Source: Mytilus edulis
Lineage: Eukaryota; Mollusca; Bivalvia; Mytilida; Mytilidae
DNA length: 64,000 nucleotides
Assembly: GCF_963676685.1 (NCBI RefSeq)
Contig: NC_092344.1
Location: 43,592,589-43,656,588 of the forward strand
Direction: 5' to 3'
Below, piece by piece: positions 24,401 to 34,084 of this stretch (positions are counted from its first letter, which is position 1; the number at the start of each line of letters is the position of its first letter). The notes under the pieces are model-generated. The model ran no database searches and was not told the origin of the DNA. It was given only the letters and a program-made list of their open reading frames with translations. Made by a program: the position numbers and the translations under genes.

Positions 24401-27400
24401 TTAAAAATGCCCTGTACCAAGTCAGGAATATGGTCATTGTTATATTATAGTTCGTTTCTGTGTGTATTACATTATAACGTTGTGTCGTTTGTTTTCTCTT
24501 ATTTTTGAGTGTAAATTCACATTGCGATAAGACGTGTCACGGTACTTGTCTATCCCAAATTCATGTATTTGGTTTTGATGTTATATATATATATGTTATA
24601 TTTGTTTTTCTCGTGGGATTTTGTCTATATGTGTTACATTTTAGTGTTATGTCGTTGTTCTCCTCTTATATTTAATGCGTTTCCCTCGGTTTTAGTTTGT
24701 TATCCCGATTTTGTTTTTTGTCCATGGATTTATGAGTTTTGAACAGCGGTATACTACTGTTGCCTTTATTTATTCATTACATATATGATTGTACTTTATT
24801 TAATGCTGAACGGCTGAAATTTTTGCCTGCAGATATTTGTAAGGTTAAAAAAACTATAAGTTTCTCTAATTTAATGAACAGCAAAGATAAATTTGTTCTT
24901 GTTGGCTTAAGTTTTACAAATGATATTTACCTTCCCATTTATTCATGCATTTGTAAATATGTTTGCTCATGTATTATAGCTTATTTCTTATATTGTTGTA
25001 CTATCATACCTCATGTGAGGCCTTAAGTGAAATACAATGTTTCAATGTGTCAATGTCGTCCTAGATAAAATAGCATTAAATAAAAAATCTTTGGTCATCT
25101 CAACTCGATTGCTTTTCTCACTTTTGCCGTACCTGCTAAATCAAGAAAACCAATCTCGTTGAGATGACCAACGATAATCTATAATTATTTATAAAAAGTT
25201 AAAAACTTCTATTATTATTGCATGTATATTATCAACACCTGTTGAGTTTTCAATCCAGTCCCCTGAAACTCGCACAAACATTTTTGCAAATATTGAAGTT
25301 GTTTACCTGTTTTTTAATGAAATATGAAGAGGATTTTGTTAAAGAACATAGAACAATTGAAGAAAAAAAGGTAAACAATTTTGAGTAATCAACTCCCTTG
25401 TATTTATCAACCAATATCCCTGAAACTTCATCGACAGATTGCACACATCTAGACGTTGTGCACCTATTTTTATTTCAGAGTGGTTTTAGAACCCCGGCCT
25501 CTCCCATGTTTACAAATTTTCGAACTTAAAAATTTTGTAAGGAATATTTTTAAAAGGCTGTACCAACTGTATAAATTTTGAGGTCAGTTTCAACTTAAAT
25601 GCTTTACAAAAGATTTAACCATCCCATCCCATCATGGATTTTTGTGTAACTATATTTGTTTACAAATATTCTCCTTACAGCAAAGTCCGATTCTGGAAAT
25701 ATTTCTTAGGAACCAAGCCAATTGAGTTTTTGGCCTTTGGTCCATTTAAAAGTTGCATTATCAATTCTATTTTCGGTCATGGCATTTGATATCTCTTGTC
25801 TTGAAAGTCTTCGTATTTTAATTTCAATCATTCACAGGCGGTTATGCTTTAGGGTAAAAGAGGGACGAAAGATACCAAAGGGACAGTCAAACTCATAAAT
25901 CTAAAACAAACTGACAACGCCATGGCTAAAAATGAAAAAGACAAACAAACAACAGCACACACGACACAACATAGATAACTAAAGAATAAACAACACGAAC
26001 CCCACCAAAAAACTATGGGTGATCTCAGGTGCTCCGGAAGGGAAAGCAGATCCTGCTCCACATGTGGCACCCGTCGTGTTGATTATGAGATAACAAATCC
26101 GGTAAATGGTCTAATTCGGTAGGTCACATTCATGAAAGGGAAGGGGATTGTAGTTACGATGTAAGGAACATATCCGATATCATTTGTGAAACAGTTATTC
26201 CATAACGGTCAACCAACTCGTGATGGCGTCCGTAAAATTTACGAAGGGATGATTTCAACTTCACCATTTGGAACTCTTGGTTTAATAGCTTCCTTGTGAG
26301 CAGCAACCCTCTATCAAGAAAATCATGATAGGAAATGCAAGCACGGGAATATCGTATCAACTGGGAGATATATACCCCGTATGTAGGTGCTGCTGGAATG
26401 TTGCTACTTAGAAATGGGAAGTTCACAATTGGAAAGCTGAACTCTTTTGTCGTAAAGTTTTTTCAATCGACCCTCATTGTCAATTTCTAGATGTAAGTAA
26501 AGATATGAGTCCGACTTAACTCTATCTGTTGTATCCTTTATCTCTAGTTCAATGGGATAGATGCGTTAAACATAGTCACCAAATTTGGAATTATTTACTG
26601 AAAGAACATAATCTATATAGCGGAAAGTAGAGTTAAAGGATATTGCTAATTTCTTATTTTTCTTCCTAAAAAGTTCCTGTATGAAGTCAGCCTCATAATA
26701 ATAGAGAAACAAGTCGGCAAGAAGAGGGGCACAATTCGTTCTCATTGGAATGCCGATAGTCTGTTGAAAAGCACGTCCTCCGAACGTAACTCAATTGTCA
26801 ATCAAGAAATCAAGCATTTTGATAATGTCAGTTTCAGACAATTTTTTGTTTGAATCAAAGTGATCCTTTATAGTGGAAAATATTAGCAAACAAAATCGAG
26901 GGAATTGTGCAAATGATGATACAAGCATGAAAATTACCACAAAGCATCATTATTATATACTTTTTAAGAAATAACTGCTGGCCATTAAAAAAAATATTTT
27001 TTTCAAGATGGCCACGGCCATTTTATAAAATGGTTGTTTTCTTTAGTTTGAAAATACTGATTTTTCTGGAAAACTTTTCTTTGAACTTCTTTTAGTAAAA
27101 ACCAATTACCTGATTAGGTGAATCTTCCTTACATCACATATTTATTACAAATTAATATTTGACATATCCAGTATTTGCGCATGCAAAATTATTTCAAAAA
27201 CATTGGAACTATTTAACATATATTTAGTGTTTTTGGATTTCTAATGATATTATGAATTGGTTTAATAACATTTTTCAAGGTTATGATACACATGTGTTTA
27301 ACACTTTTGCGCATGTGCAAACTATTTATAGATATCAAGAGCGATTTGTATACACTACCAAGCATTTATCAGGTATTCGATGTTTAAGGCGCAAATGTAG

Positions 27401-30400
27401 TTAATCCCGGAGAACCACCAATTGTAACTGCAGATCAGCCACTTTTGGAAATGCCTAATCAAATTCAGTGGGAATGGCGTGATTTGTAAGGAAAAGATAT
27501 TAAGTGTATCGTCATGTTTGGTGGATTGCATATTGAAATGACTTGTTATAAATCTCTGGGTGATATATTGCGTGATAGGGGATGGACATTTCGTCTTACT
27601 GAAGCCAATATTGCAACACCAAGAACAGCAGATTCTTGTAATGTATTTTCAAATGTACCTAGAACTAGACAGGCGTATCAGACAACCGCTTATATTTTGC
27701 TTGAATTGTTAATTTCGGATTATGAAAGCTCAACTCAGAATATATAATTATGTCATGACTATGTGGCGTTCAATGATTTAAAAGACTGGTATAAGGAAAT
27801 AGAGTAATCTCGACCACAGTTTAATTCCTGGCGTTTAATTATGAATTAAGAACTACTTCTGATTTTGGTATTATGCTCATTTCATGAGTGAGATTTCGTA
27901 CTATTCAAAAAGTCCATATAAAGCACAAAAGCGTATTGTTTTAGGTCTTGATCGTGTAAATTATGCTAGATCGTTACCGACCGTCTCCGAGATATGACTT
28001 CCCTTCCCGAACATCATCAACAGGTGGCAAATGTCTTTCTTATAACACAATTGATCATGCACAAATACAGAATAATGCAATTGTGAAGGGCGATGTTGGT
28101 GCCATAGGATTAACCGAAGATCCCTTTTAGACAAATGGATGGTATCTGGACCAGTGGAGTCAGTATACTAGAAGATGAATTTGAAAGATCTAGTGGTTTG
28201 GGTCATTCTACAACAGACGAACGAAATACTGAAGTCTCTACGAAAACACAAATCTTTAAACAGCTTTAAAGGCATTGTAAAGTGATAACGAGTCGTCAGA
28301 TTTATTGGTCCAAACAAAACGAAGATCTTTTGAAGCAAATGCAAAACGAAGGAGAACATGCTTTTTATAACCAAATAAACAAGTGAAACTGCGAGCTACT
28401 GCTCACTGATGATACCCCCGCCGCAAGTGGATAATATTAATTGTGTAAAAATATGCACGTGTTCGGTAAACAGGAAGTTGTCGAGTGATGAATCTGAAAA
28501 CGCATCACACGGTATAGCTGACTTATATTAACCCTTAAACCAAATTTCAGAAATCCTTGTATTGTAGTTCCTGAGAAAAATGTGACGAAAAATTTTCAAC
28601 TTGGCTATCATGTGTAAAATCAAACAAGTGTTCGGTAAACAGGAAGTTGTTGAGTGATGAATCTGAAAACGCATCACACGGTATAGCTGACTTATATCAA
28701 GCCTGAAACCAAATTTCAGAAATCCTGGTAGTGTAGTTCCTGGGAAAAATGTGACGAAAAATATTCATGGGACGGACGGACTGACTGACAGACTGACGGA
28801 CTGATGGACTGATGGACTGACGGACCGACGGAAGGACAGACAGAGGTAAAACAGTATACCCCCCTTTTTTCAAAGCGGGGGTATAAAAAGAACCACTTCC
28901 TATTTTGGCCACAAAATTAAACTGGAAATGTCTTTGTCAAAAACAAAGCTAGAGAACCTTAAAAGTGATTTCGATGTCTTTTCTAGACTTTTCATTTCTT
29001 GTCATAGTAGGCAGTTTTACTTGGAATATTTTTTATCGATGAAAACTAAATTGCTCCTCCGTCTGTATCTCAGGATGTCACTTGAAATAGTGGTATTAAA
29101 TCGCTGCAAATGGGTTTACTTGAAACATTCTGCGATTTGCTGACCCAAATTCGGACGCATTTATCGTTGGTGGGGCAGCAATGGTTAATTCCAGGGCACA
29201 AAGTTGGGCAAAAATATTTGATGATTATGCTAATGATGTCATACTGCCTTATATAAAATCTTGCATCAATAAGTATTCAAAAGTACACATTGTATTTGAT
29301 GTTTACTAAATGAATAATGTAAAGGCTGTGACAAGACAAGGCAAGGTTCTTGTGCCAGATGGAAAATTGTTGATTCTGGTAGAACACCAATGGTTTGTAG
29401 TAGTTTTCTCTGTGGAGATGACAACGAAACGAAATTTTTCAAGTTTCTTGCTGGCAAAATTGCTTCTTAAGAGACTAATAAAAATGTTTATGTTACTCAT
29501 GATGAAAATCTTCTTTGCAATTTCAATAAAGATACTTCCTATCTACCCTCTTGTAATCATGAAGAAGCAGATACACGAATGTTTGTCCATGTTCGGCATG
29601 ATTATGAAAAGTGTTGTAAAATGTAATTTTATGTAGTACTGACAGAGATGTAAAAGTTTCAGGAATTGCAGCAATCGCAAAATTAGATAGGACAAATTGT
29701 GGATAGGTTATGGAAGGAATAACGTCTTTTGATGGCTTCCTGTACGTGACATATCAAATGCGTTTGGTCTTTGGTTGCTGCTCTTACTTTCGTCCTTACT
29801 TTTGTCATGAGAAATGGAAGATGTCAGGTTGGCTAACAATGGAAGGTTTTCCAGATGTAAAGGACTTTTTTTTGGCTGAAGTATGAAGCGAGGCACTATG
29901 TGAATTGTTTGCCAGGAAACAGCGCCATTGTGATGCAATTCCGCCGACAAGAGGTTCTTTTCCAGAGCACACCAAAAGATAAGTATATCAAGGAGGAGAT
30001 GTTTGGGCTCAGCCTGATTCGTGTATTCTACAGGTACATGTACCAAGTCATGAACACTGGGGTTTGATGAAAGAAAGAATGACAGTTGGAAACTAAAATG
30101 GAATTCTTTGACTGCTGTTGCAACCTCGTGTCAGAAAAATTTGAAATGCGTAGGCGAAAATACAGCTGTGTTGGTAACTGTAGATGCTACCGTTCTGGCC
30201 TTCCTTGTACGGGTTGTTGCATAGGCAACTATCAGATAATTAAAAGACAAGCAACCTGTCTTTCTAACCAAACTAGGCATTTAAAATTAACAAAGAGTAT
30301 TATCACTTGATAATTTGATGGAAATAATAAAAATATTTTCTACGTATTTGCCGCCATTTTTTAACCGGAAGTCACCATTTTTTTTCATTTATGTGTTATT

Positions 30401-33400
30401 TGTCGTACTTAGGAACTGTTTTTAACGTTTAATCATAACTAACATTGGATTATACCTATCACACATATTTCAAGGATTTACATCCCTTGTGAAGTTGCTT
30501 GAAAGTATAAAAATTGAATATTTTGACTTTTTGACCTGCATTTTGAAACCGGAAGACACCTTTAGTTTCATTAATGTACTGTCTAGTCCTAATTATGGAA
30601 CTGACATTTACTTTTTATCAAATCTAAAATTGGATTTTACATATAACACACCTTTCAAAGGATTAACGAATTATTGCCAATTTGTAATGACGCCATTTTC
30701 GAAATGTGTGGTGGCCATTTTGAAAAAAATATATCTCCAACTATTTACAAAGTAGGATTTATACCTTCCTAAGACAAGATACTTGTATCTTCGTTTGCCA
30801 TTCTTTTTTTATGAAACAAAGCAAAATGAATCATGAATCATGTTTGAACCGGCACTTATTACAGGTCTACCAAAAACGCAATGCACATATACTCTGTTAA
30901 TTTAAATCATCGTCGAGCAAGTTAAAGTGATGGTTTACCTGTAACCCAAAATATCTGAATCCCCTGCAGTGATGTCTGCATTTCTCTAATGTAATCCCAT
31001 GTAAGAAAGATATCCTATGCTTTAACAATCTATTGCCGTCGTCCACGTAACATCCAACATAACCTAGTGACAAAAGTCATTATCTTTATACATATTAAAA
31101 TAAGGAATTGCGATATGTTTGTAAATGAAACAATCAACCACCATAGATATGTAGCATAAACAAATACAATTAATACAAAAAATCCCTTACACAGCTACTT
31201 TTGCATAGGTACTATTTCTGTACCAAAAATCTGTAGTACTGGAAAATGACTTTTAATATTCAGTACTATTTTGTTACTTTAAAATTATTGTAATATTAAG
31301 GTACCTGTATTTTAAAGTACTGGATTTGTACTTGAAATTTTAAGTACTACAGATTTTTGGTAATACCGTTACATTTTCAGCATTTTGAAAGTTTGTCTAT
31401 TTCAAATCTCTCTTAAAAGTTATGATGTTCCAACATGGAATACTGTGATCATTGTTGGTATTGTCTGTACCAATATTTTAGTACCTTTATATTAACGGCT
31501 AGAAAAGTTAAACGACTAGAACAGTCATACGGTTAGAACTGATTTGGTCAGATCTACGGCTAAAATTGATTTAGTCAGTTCTACCCATAGAACAGTTTTA
31601 AGAACTCTTTGTCTTAGGTACAAATAGGTCAAAAGAATATAATATATATTAAAAAATCCTCATTTTGAACTGTTCTACAATCCTGACAGGTTTTGTCAGT
31701 TCTACCCTAGAACAGTTTTAGACAGTCTTACGACTAAAACAGTTCTACGGCTAGAAAAGTTATACGACTAGAACAGTTACTAGTATACGATTAAAACTGA
31801 TTTGGTCAGTTCTACGGCTAAAATTGATTTAGTCAGTTCTATCCATAGAACAGTTATAAGGACTCTTTGTCTTAAATATAAATAAGTCAAAAGAATATCA
31901 TATATATTAAAACAATTCTCATTAAGAACTGTTCTACAATCCTGACAGGTTTTGTTAGTTCTACGGCTAGAACAGTTTTAGACAGTTCTGCACACAGTTC
32001 TACAGTTAGAACTGATTTATTCAAAAGTTGTGGATTATGTTTGTTTAAATGAAGACATACAGCAACTGTCATATAACCTTATCAGTTCAATAGTTTGAGA
32101 AAAAATCTAGTATAATCTACAGTGGAGATCACATCTAACCTCTCATCAAATCCGTCAGAATCTGTCAGGAGAACTGTTCTAGGACAGTATATAGAACTGT
32201 CATCATGACACCTTTTAGACAGTTCTAGCTAGAACAGTTCTAACCTAGAACAATTCTAACCTAGAACAGTTCTAACCTAGAACTGATCCTTACAGTTCTA
32301 CCCTAGAACAGTTAAAGACAGTTCTACTTCGAACTGACAAAATATTTGGTCTGTTTTAATCGTATAACTGTTCTACGGCTAGAACAGTTATACGACTAGA
32401 ACAGTTATACGATTAGATTTTCAAAATATTTTGATAGACTTGAATTTGTAGTAAATTTATTTATTTATCAAGTATATTCATTTTCATAAAGTCATAGTAA
32501 CAGCATTTAGCTTTTTTCAGAAATACAGCAAGATTTTTCAAAGTAATTCTAAAAAGACTAATTAATGAGTATCTGTAACAATTACTTTGACACCATAACG
32601 GTAAAACTTTATATCAGCCAAAATTGGAAAAACTAGTACAAAATGGAATTCATTTTCTATTTCATTTGTATTACAAATTTTACACAACCTATTTTCCCTT
32701 GATTGATTTTCATGTCTACCTTGTTTTATAGCTAGCTAATGGTTTGAACATATAATTGAAAAAAAATCATACATGACAATACTTGACAGTAATGCATGAA
32801 ATAACCAGTCTTGTAAAAGAAAAAGTCATATTCAGATAATTCAACAAAAAATTCTCCTTTATGTGAAAAATTCTGAGTTATAAACATATATTTTAGGTGT
32901 GTCAAAGCACTATTATTTTTTTTATTTGAGGTAACACGGATACTAAAGCTTGTACACATGATAAAATGGAGTGAATGTTTTATTGGTTAACTTCCAGTGA
33001 TGCTTATTTTCTTATATGCCATGAAATATTAGATGATATTTTGTCTATAGTACTAAACAGAAATAAACCTTAACTCATGCCAAGTTTTTCTTTATTTGAA
33101 ACAAAGATAAAATCTACACATATTTTTGAAAAGTGCAAATTTAACAAAGAATAATAAGGGAAAAATCAATGGTAGCATAACACCTAGAACCGATATAGCG
33201 GAAGTTTAAATATTAAACCCGATTTGTCAATAGATATACATGAACCGTAATTTCCGAAATTGAAATTAAGAAAATAATATAAATAACTGTAAAAGTTATA
33301 TAAATCTTACAAACAAATATTTTGTCTTACATAGTAGCCTTTATGCAATAAATAAATGACACAGTAGTATACCGTTGTTTAGAAATCACCAACCAATTGA

Positions 33401-34080
33401 GAGGAAACAAATCGTGGGTACAACTATAACCGAGGGAAACACTACTTCAATTTATTTAGTACAAAACTAATGGAAAAGTAGTGTATGCATGTTCAAAAAC
33501 TTCAAAAATAACTTATTTTGATAGCATCATTAGTATTTAATTATAAGCAATTGCTGTCCTCAAAGCCATTTTGTTACAAAACGTATTTCATAATGATGTT
33601 AATCTTCGGTGAGCTTTTTAAAGAACTGTTTACATATCTTTTTGGATAGCGTAAAGCCTTAAATTTTCTCATTTCCATTTGGTAGAAAATGTATGTGAAC
33701 GATGGCATTTTTTGTTGGTCAAATATGCAATTTTCAACTTGTTTATCATTCATTGTGACATCCCAAGTGCCCGTTTTGCACTTACATAACCAAATTATAT
33801 TGTTTTGTTTATTTATCAATAAGATGAACATTATTTTGAAGATCCTATTATAGTTGTTTTTAATTTCATTTTTAGCTTTTTAATTTTAAATATGTCTTGA
33901 CTCTGTGAATGAAACAAATACATGAAATATTTACCGTACGGATTTTTCAAAAGTCATGTTTCATCAATAAAGTATTTGTATAATGTACTAACCTTTATAG
34001 TGTCCAATATTTCTGTATGGATTTGAGTAACATGTAACATCAATGATCAAACAAAATATTACAAGCACCAAATTCTTCAT
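13731..34080 (-). CDS. WSC-domain secreted protein, gene 2 (four coding exons, 16-kb intron)
   Basis: The coding exons on the minus strand are 34080-33993, 31063-30939, 14804-14666 and 13735-13731 (88+125+139+5 = 357 nt, 118 residues), all GT-AG. Exon 1 gives a signal peptide (MKNLVLVIFCLIIDVTC) and YSNPYRNIG. Exons 2 and 3 give a complete WSC domain: YVGCYVDDGNRLLKHR, LEKCRHHCRGF, WCLCGN, ASELQCNMPCAGE and MCGGGYRNSIYH, with eight cysteines intact. About 60 of 87 residues of the domain match gene 1, and intron phases and exon lengths are the same, so the two are tandem duplicates. The role is presumably extracellular carbohydrate binding, inferred from the family. Intron 2 spans 14805-30938 and is packed with transposons, mostly in the opposite orientation. 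The reading frame shows no lesion. Confidence 0.83.
13740..14660. other. Last intron of WSC gene 2
   Basis: It contains GCATTCGATTCATCATCCTCACAC (13858), matched at 40660 in the same intron of WSC gene 1, so the duplication included intron sequence. A family E fragment lies at 14025-14160. Confidence 0.5.
14666..14804 (-). CDS. WSC gene 2, exon 3 (second half of WSC domain)
   Basis: Acceptor TATTTTCCAG, 46 codons plus one base from YRDWCLCGN to NSIYH, donor GTAGGTAAAG. About 30 of 46 residues equal gene 1. Confidence 0.85.
15180..15985. repeat. About five tandem copies of a ~165-bp repeat
   Basis: The landmark AATCTCCATGGAAATGAG recurs near 15227, 15414, 15545, 15705 and 15875, each followed by an ACTGCATACCAAATAT block and a TGATCTAATCACAAACTAA block. 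Spacing is 135-182 bp. A G28 run (15381-15408) interrupts it. The array ends in GACGCAGCTGCCGCCGCC. It lies in intron 2 of WSC gene 2. Confidence 0.8.
15381..15408. repeat. Poly-G run (28 bases)
   Basis: Twenty-eight consecutive G residues. Length is prone to sequencing error. Confidence 0.95.
16000..16677. other. No gene recognised (intron 2 of WSC gene 2)
   Basis: AT-rich sequence with short A runs. No exon or repeat structure was identified. Confidence 0.4.
16678..16978. repeat. Dispersed repeat with GACGGACG tract and hairpin end
   Basis: A non-coding block ends in a (GACG/GACA)n tract (16880-16940) and the small hairpin TGCCCATAAATGGGGCA (16957-16973). The same style of repeat, with a related GGAC tract, is at 28408-28890. 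Confidence 0.6.
16979..18000. other. No gene recognised (intron 2 of WSC gene 2)
   Basis: Short open frames only, with no domain. 17640-17990 is very AT-rich. Confidence 0.4.
18231..19009 (+). pseudogene. LINE ORF1 protein (RNA-binding, coiled-coil type), frameshifted
   Basis: The first ATG (18231) opens MPARNPTKHGNGGKLF and runs to a TAA near 18390. A different frame then carries 18425-19009. The second part shows a heptad-like region (MLIHDTKINRLQVGV), QQSRRDHIRMTGIP, VIVKFENRTDRFKFLASRK and VYVSEDLTPLRFKLFQLVRK. These match the order seen in LINE ORF1 proteins with an RRM-like core and C-terminal domain, which bind the element RNA. One frameshift separates the two parts. Confidence 0.65.
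19016..20040 (+). pseudogene. LINE ORF2 endonuclease domain, frameshifted
   Basis: Blocks of the AP-endonuclease-like domain appear in three frames: ILTLNVCGLVSKL and ICLTETKID (19016-19330), LQVCLLGDFNAHC (19299-19661) and SVVDYAIVSPN...LSDIHKPIC (19778-20038). The conserved E of TETK, the GDFN block and the SDH-like motif (SDIH) are present. Shifts occur near 19325 and 19600-19780. Confidence 0.75.
20437..21910 (+). pseudogene. LINE ORF2 reverse transcriptase domain, frameshifted and interrupted
   Basis: The pieces are: SWPKGFIRPIFKKKGDPANA (to 20916), FVDFRKAFDSLWQKLLRNG and GVRQGENLSPL (21099-21281), then LLYADDTVIFAKSAAELQSA, NLKVNTAKTNVL and FQYLGIVFSRKG (21455-21910). YADD is the catalytic box. 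Family H sequence splits the domain at 21318-21425 between NDLTEF and SHAYSGLNDV. Confidence 0.85.
21318..21425 (+). repeat. Family H fragment inserted in the LINE reverse transcriptase
   Basis: TTGATTTTGCCATGTGATTATGGACTTTC...AAGTTCAGTATTTTTGTGATTTTAC matches 44950-45010 and 45520-45590 and interrupts the conserved reading frame. Confidence 0.6.
22022..22408 (+). repeat. Family A repeat, full-length copy inside the LINE
   Basis: It runs from ATATAAAAAAGAAGATGTGG to ACATAAGAACGAACTATAA. The LINE frame breaks at GRVPI and resumes at SVNIKARMVGFW (22412), so the repeat is an insertion. The copy at 51852-52227 is close to identical. Confidence 0.85.
22412..22905 (+). pseudogene. LINE ORF2 C-terminus
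   Basis: It continues from the reverse transcriptase with SVNIKARMVGFWKR, FVNEWKAKIFNTS and SERICDLCNINVLGDEF, where a C-x2-C pair begins the usual C-terminal zinc knuckle. The His and last Cys are lost because a different element starts at about 22906. Confidence 0.65.
22906..23520 (+). pseudogene. 3' end of a second reverse-transcriptase element, with its 3'UTR
   Basis: The frame from 22911 to 23315 reads ELEIKDTTDTRRTASYLDL, DKRDDFNFPIINFPFLSS, GVYISQLIRYSRAC and LTLRKFYGHHHDLVD, then stops. This C-terminal block accompanies reverse transcriptases of the PMGTNCAPLLAD type, possibly Penelope-like; I do not assign the family firmly. The following 200 bp (AAGACGTGGTACGGTACTT...) match repeat family C (24520-24640), so family C is this element's 3'UTR. 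No stop lies inside the 135-codon frame. Confidence 0.65.
23761..23860. repeat. 57-bp direct duplication carrying two CRE palindromes
   Basis: CTAATTCTAATGACGTCATT occurs twice, with TGACGTCA at 23771-23778 and 23827-23834, each followed by TTTTCGTCATTTTTCA. No gene start lies nearby. Confidence 0.8.
24060..24260 (-). repeat. Family B repeat, diverged
   Basis: TTTTTGGCACAACCTTTTTG, CCTCGATGCTGTTCAACTTT and TCTTGTGTGGACAAAATACAC correspond to the reverse complement of the better copies at 46080-46300 and 47428-47650. Confidence 0.6.
24320..24790 (+). repeat. Family C repeat (reverse-transcriptase element 3'UTR)
   Basis: It holds CATGCCACAAAACCAGGTTC, TAGTTCGTTTCTGTGTG, ATGCGTTTCCCTCGGTTTTA and GAACAGCGGTATACTACTG. 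The same string of blocks recurs at 63030-63370. Part of it follows the stop codon of the element at 22906-23520. Confidence 0.75.
25091..25171. repeat. Short foldback (21-bp inverted repeats)
   Basis: TTGGTCATCTCAACTCGATTG (25091-25111) is inverted at 25151-25171 with two mismatches and a 39-bp loop. Confidence 0.8.
25240..25850. other. No gene recognised
   Basis: AT-rich intron sequence of WSC gene 2. It holds a weak internal repeat around CCCTGAAACT (25260 and 25420). Confidence 0.4.
25855..26900 (-). pseudogene. Reverse-transcriptase element, decayed, with family E 3'UTR
   Basis: Read on the minus strand, 26850-26690 gives LTDIIKMLDFLIDN and then GIPMRTNCAPLLADLF, a reverse-transcriptase block. 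26426-26154 gives GVYISQLIRYSRACISYHDF and LKSSLRKFYGRHHELVDRYG. Frameshifts and stops lie between. After the coding end, 26150-25855 carries the blocks of family E (CGACGGGTGCCACATG, TTTTTTGGTGGGGTTCG), so family E is this subfamily's 3'UTR. The protein end is clearly related to that at 22906-23315, whose 3'UTR is family C. Confidence 0.65.
27405..30310 (+). pseudogene. Decayed copy of a dispersed FGGLHIEM-type ORF with Cys-rich C-terminus
   Basis: Recognisable blocks in order are DQPLLEMPNQIQWEW, VMFGGLHIEMTCYKSLGD, LGLDRVNYARSLP, AIVKGDVGAIGLTEDP, KSDFDVFSRLF, a HEEADT-like block near 29555 and finally YSCVGNCRCYRSGLPCTGCC (30086-30310). This order resembles a family of uncharacterised multi-copy proteins in marine invertebrates that I recall only in outline. 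Many stops and shifts are present. The non-coding repeat at 28408-28890 is inserted in the middle. The function is unknown to me. Confidence 0.5.
28408..28890. repeat. Inserted repeat with TATACCCCC ends and GGAC tract
   Basis: It starts GATACCCCCGCCGCAAG and ends with the hairpin TATACCCCCC...CGGGGGTATA (28855-28886), preceded by a (GACG/GACT)n tract. Inside, a ~165-bp block is duplicated in tandem (GTTCGGTAAACAGGAAGTTG at 28453 and 28629). Confidence 0.75.
30939..31063 (-). CDS. WSC gene 2, exon 2 (first half of WSC domain)
   Basis: Acceptor GTCACTAG, two bases, 41 codons from YVGCYVDD to FRYFGLQ, donor GTAAACC. At protein level 30 of 41 residues equal gene 1. Confidence 0.85.
31221..31362. 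repeat. Perfect 20-bp inverted repeat (stem-loop)
   Basis: TACCAAAAATCTGTAGTACT (31221-31240) is perfectly inverted at 31343-31362. The AT-rich loop is full of AGTACT/TACTTT words. It lies in intron 1 of WSC gene 2. Confidence 0.85.
31490..32415. repeat. Array of AGAACAGTT / AACTGTTCT palindromic words
   Basis: The word CTAGAACAGTT or its complement occurs more than 20 times in about 900 bp. At 32225-32285 it is a regular AGAACAGTTCTAACCT repeat. A ~257-bp higher-order unit is duplicated (31543 and 31800). No reading frame is meaningful here. It lies in intron 1 of WSC gene 2. Confidence 0.85.
32975..33180 (-). repeat. Dispersed copy of part of the 1.52-kb unit
   Basis: GTTAACTTCCAGTGATG, TTTATTTGAAACAAAGATAA and AAAAGTGCAAATTTAACAAA are the reverse complement of 10130-10310, so this segment also occurs outside the tandem array. 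Confidence 0.75.
33350..33470 (-). repeat. Family C fragment, inverted
   Basis: CAGTAGTATACCGTTGTTTA and ACCGAGGGAAACACTAC are complementary to the 3' half of family C. Confidence 0.55.
33993..34080 (-). CDS. WSC gene 2, exon 1 (start codon and signal peptide)
   Basis: The ATG on the minus strand is at 34080. The exon has 29 codons plus one base, and the donor is GTTAGTAC. The sequence before the ATG (TATCAGTTTACAG) matches the same place in gene 1 (TATCAGCTTACAG), which fits a shared 5'UTR acceptor. Confidence 0.8.
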
Positions 34081-34084
34081 TGTT

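Larger units (their letters stand above)
26959..30757 (+). mobile_element. Inverted-repeat-bounded element with a decayed Cys-rich ORF
   Basis: AATATTTTTTTCAAGATGG...CCAC (26992-27014) is inverted at 30711-30733 (GTGGCCATTTTGAAAAAAAT), and weaker similarity continues outward (TACTTTTTAA against TACTTTGTAA). Between them is one decayed gene (27405-30310) and, at 30345-30740, two imperfect copies of a ~230-bp block containing ATTGGATTATACCTATCACA / ATTGGATTTTACATATAACA. I infer a DNA transposon. The superfamily is not assigned. Confidence 0.45.
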
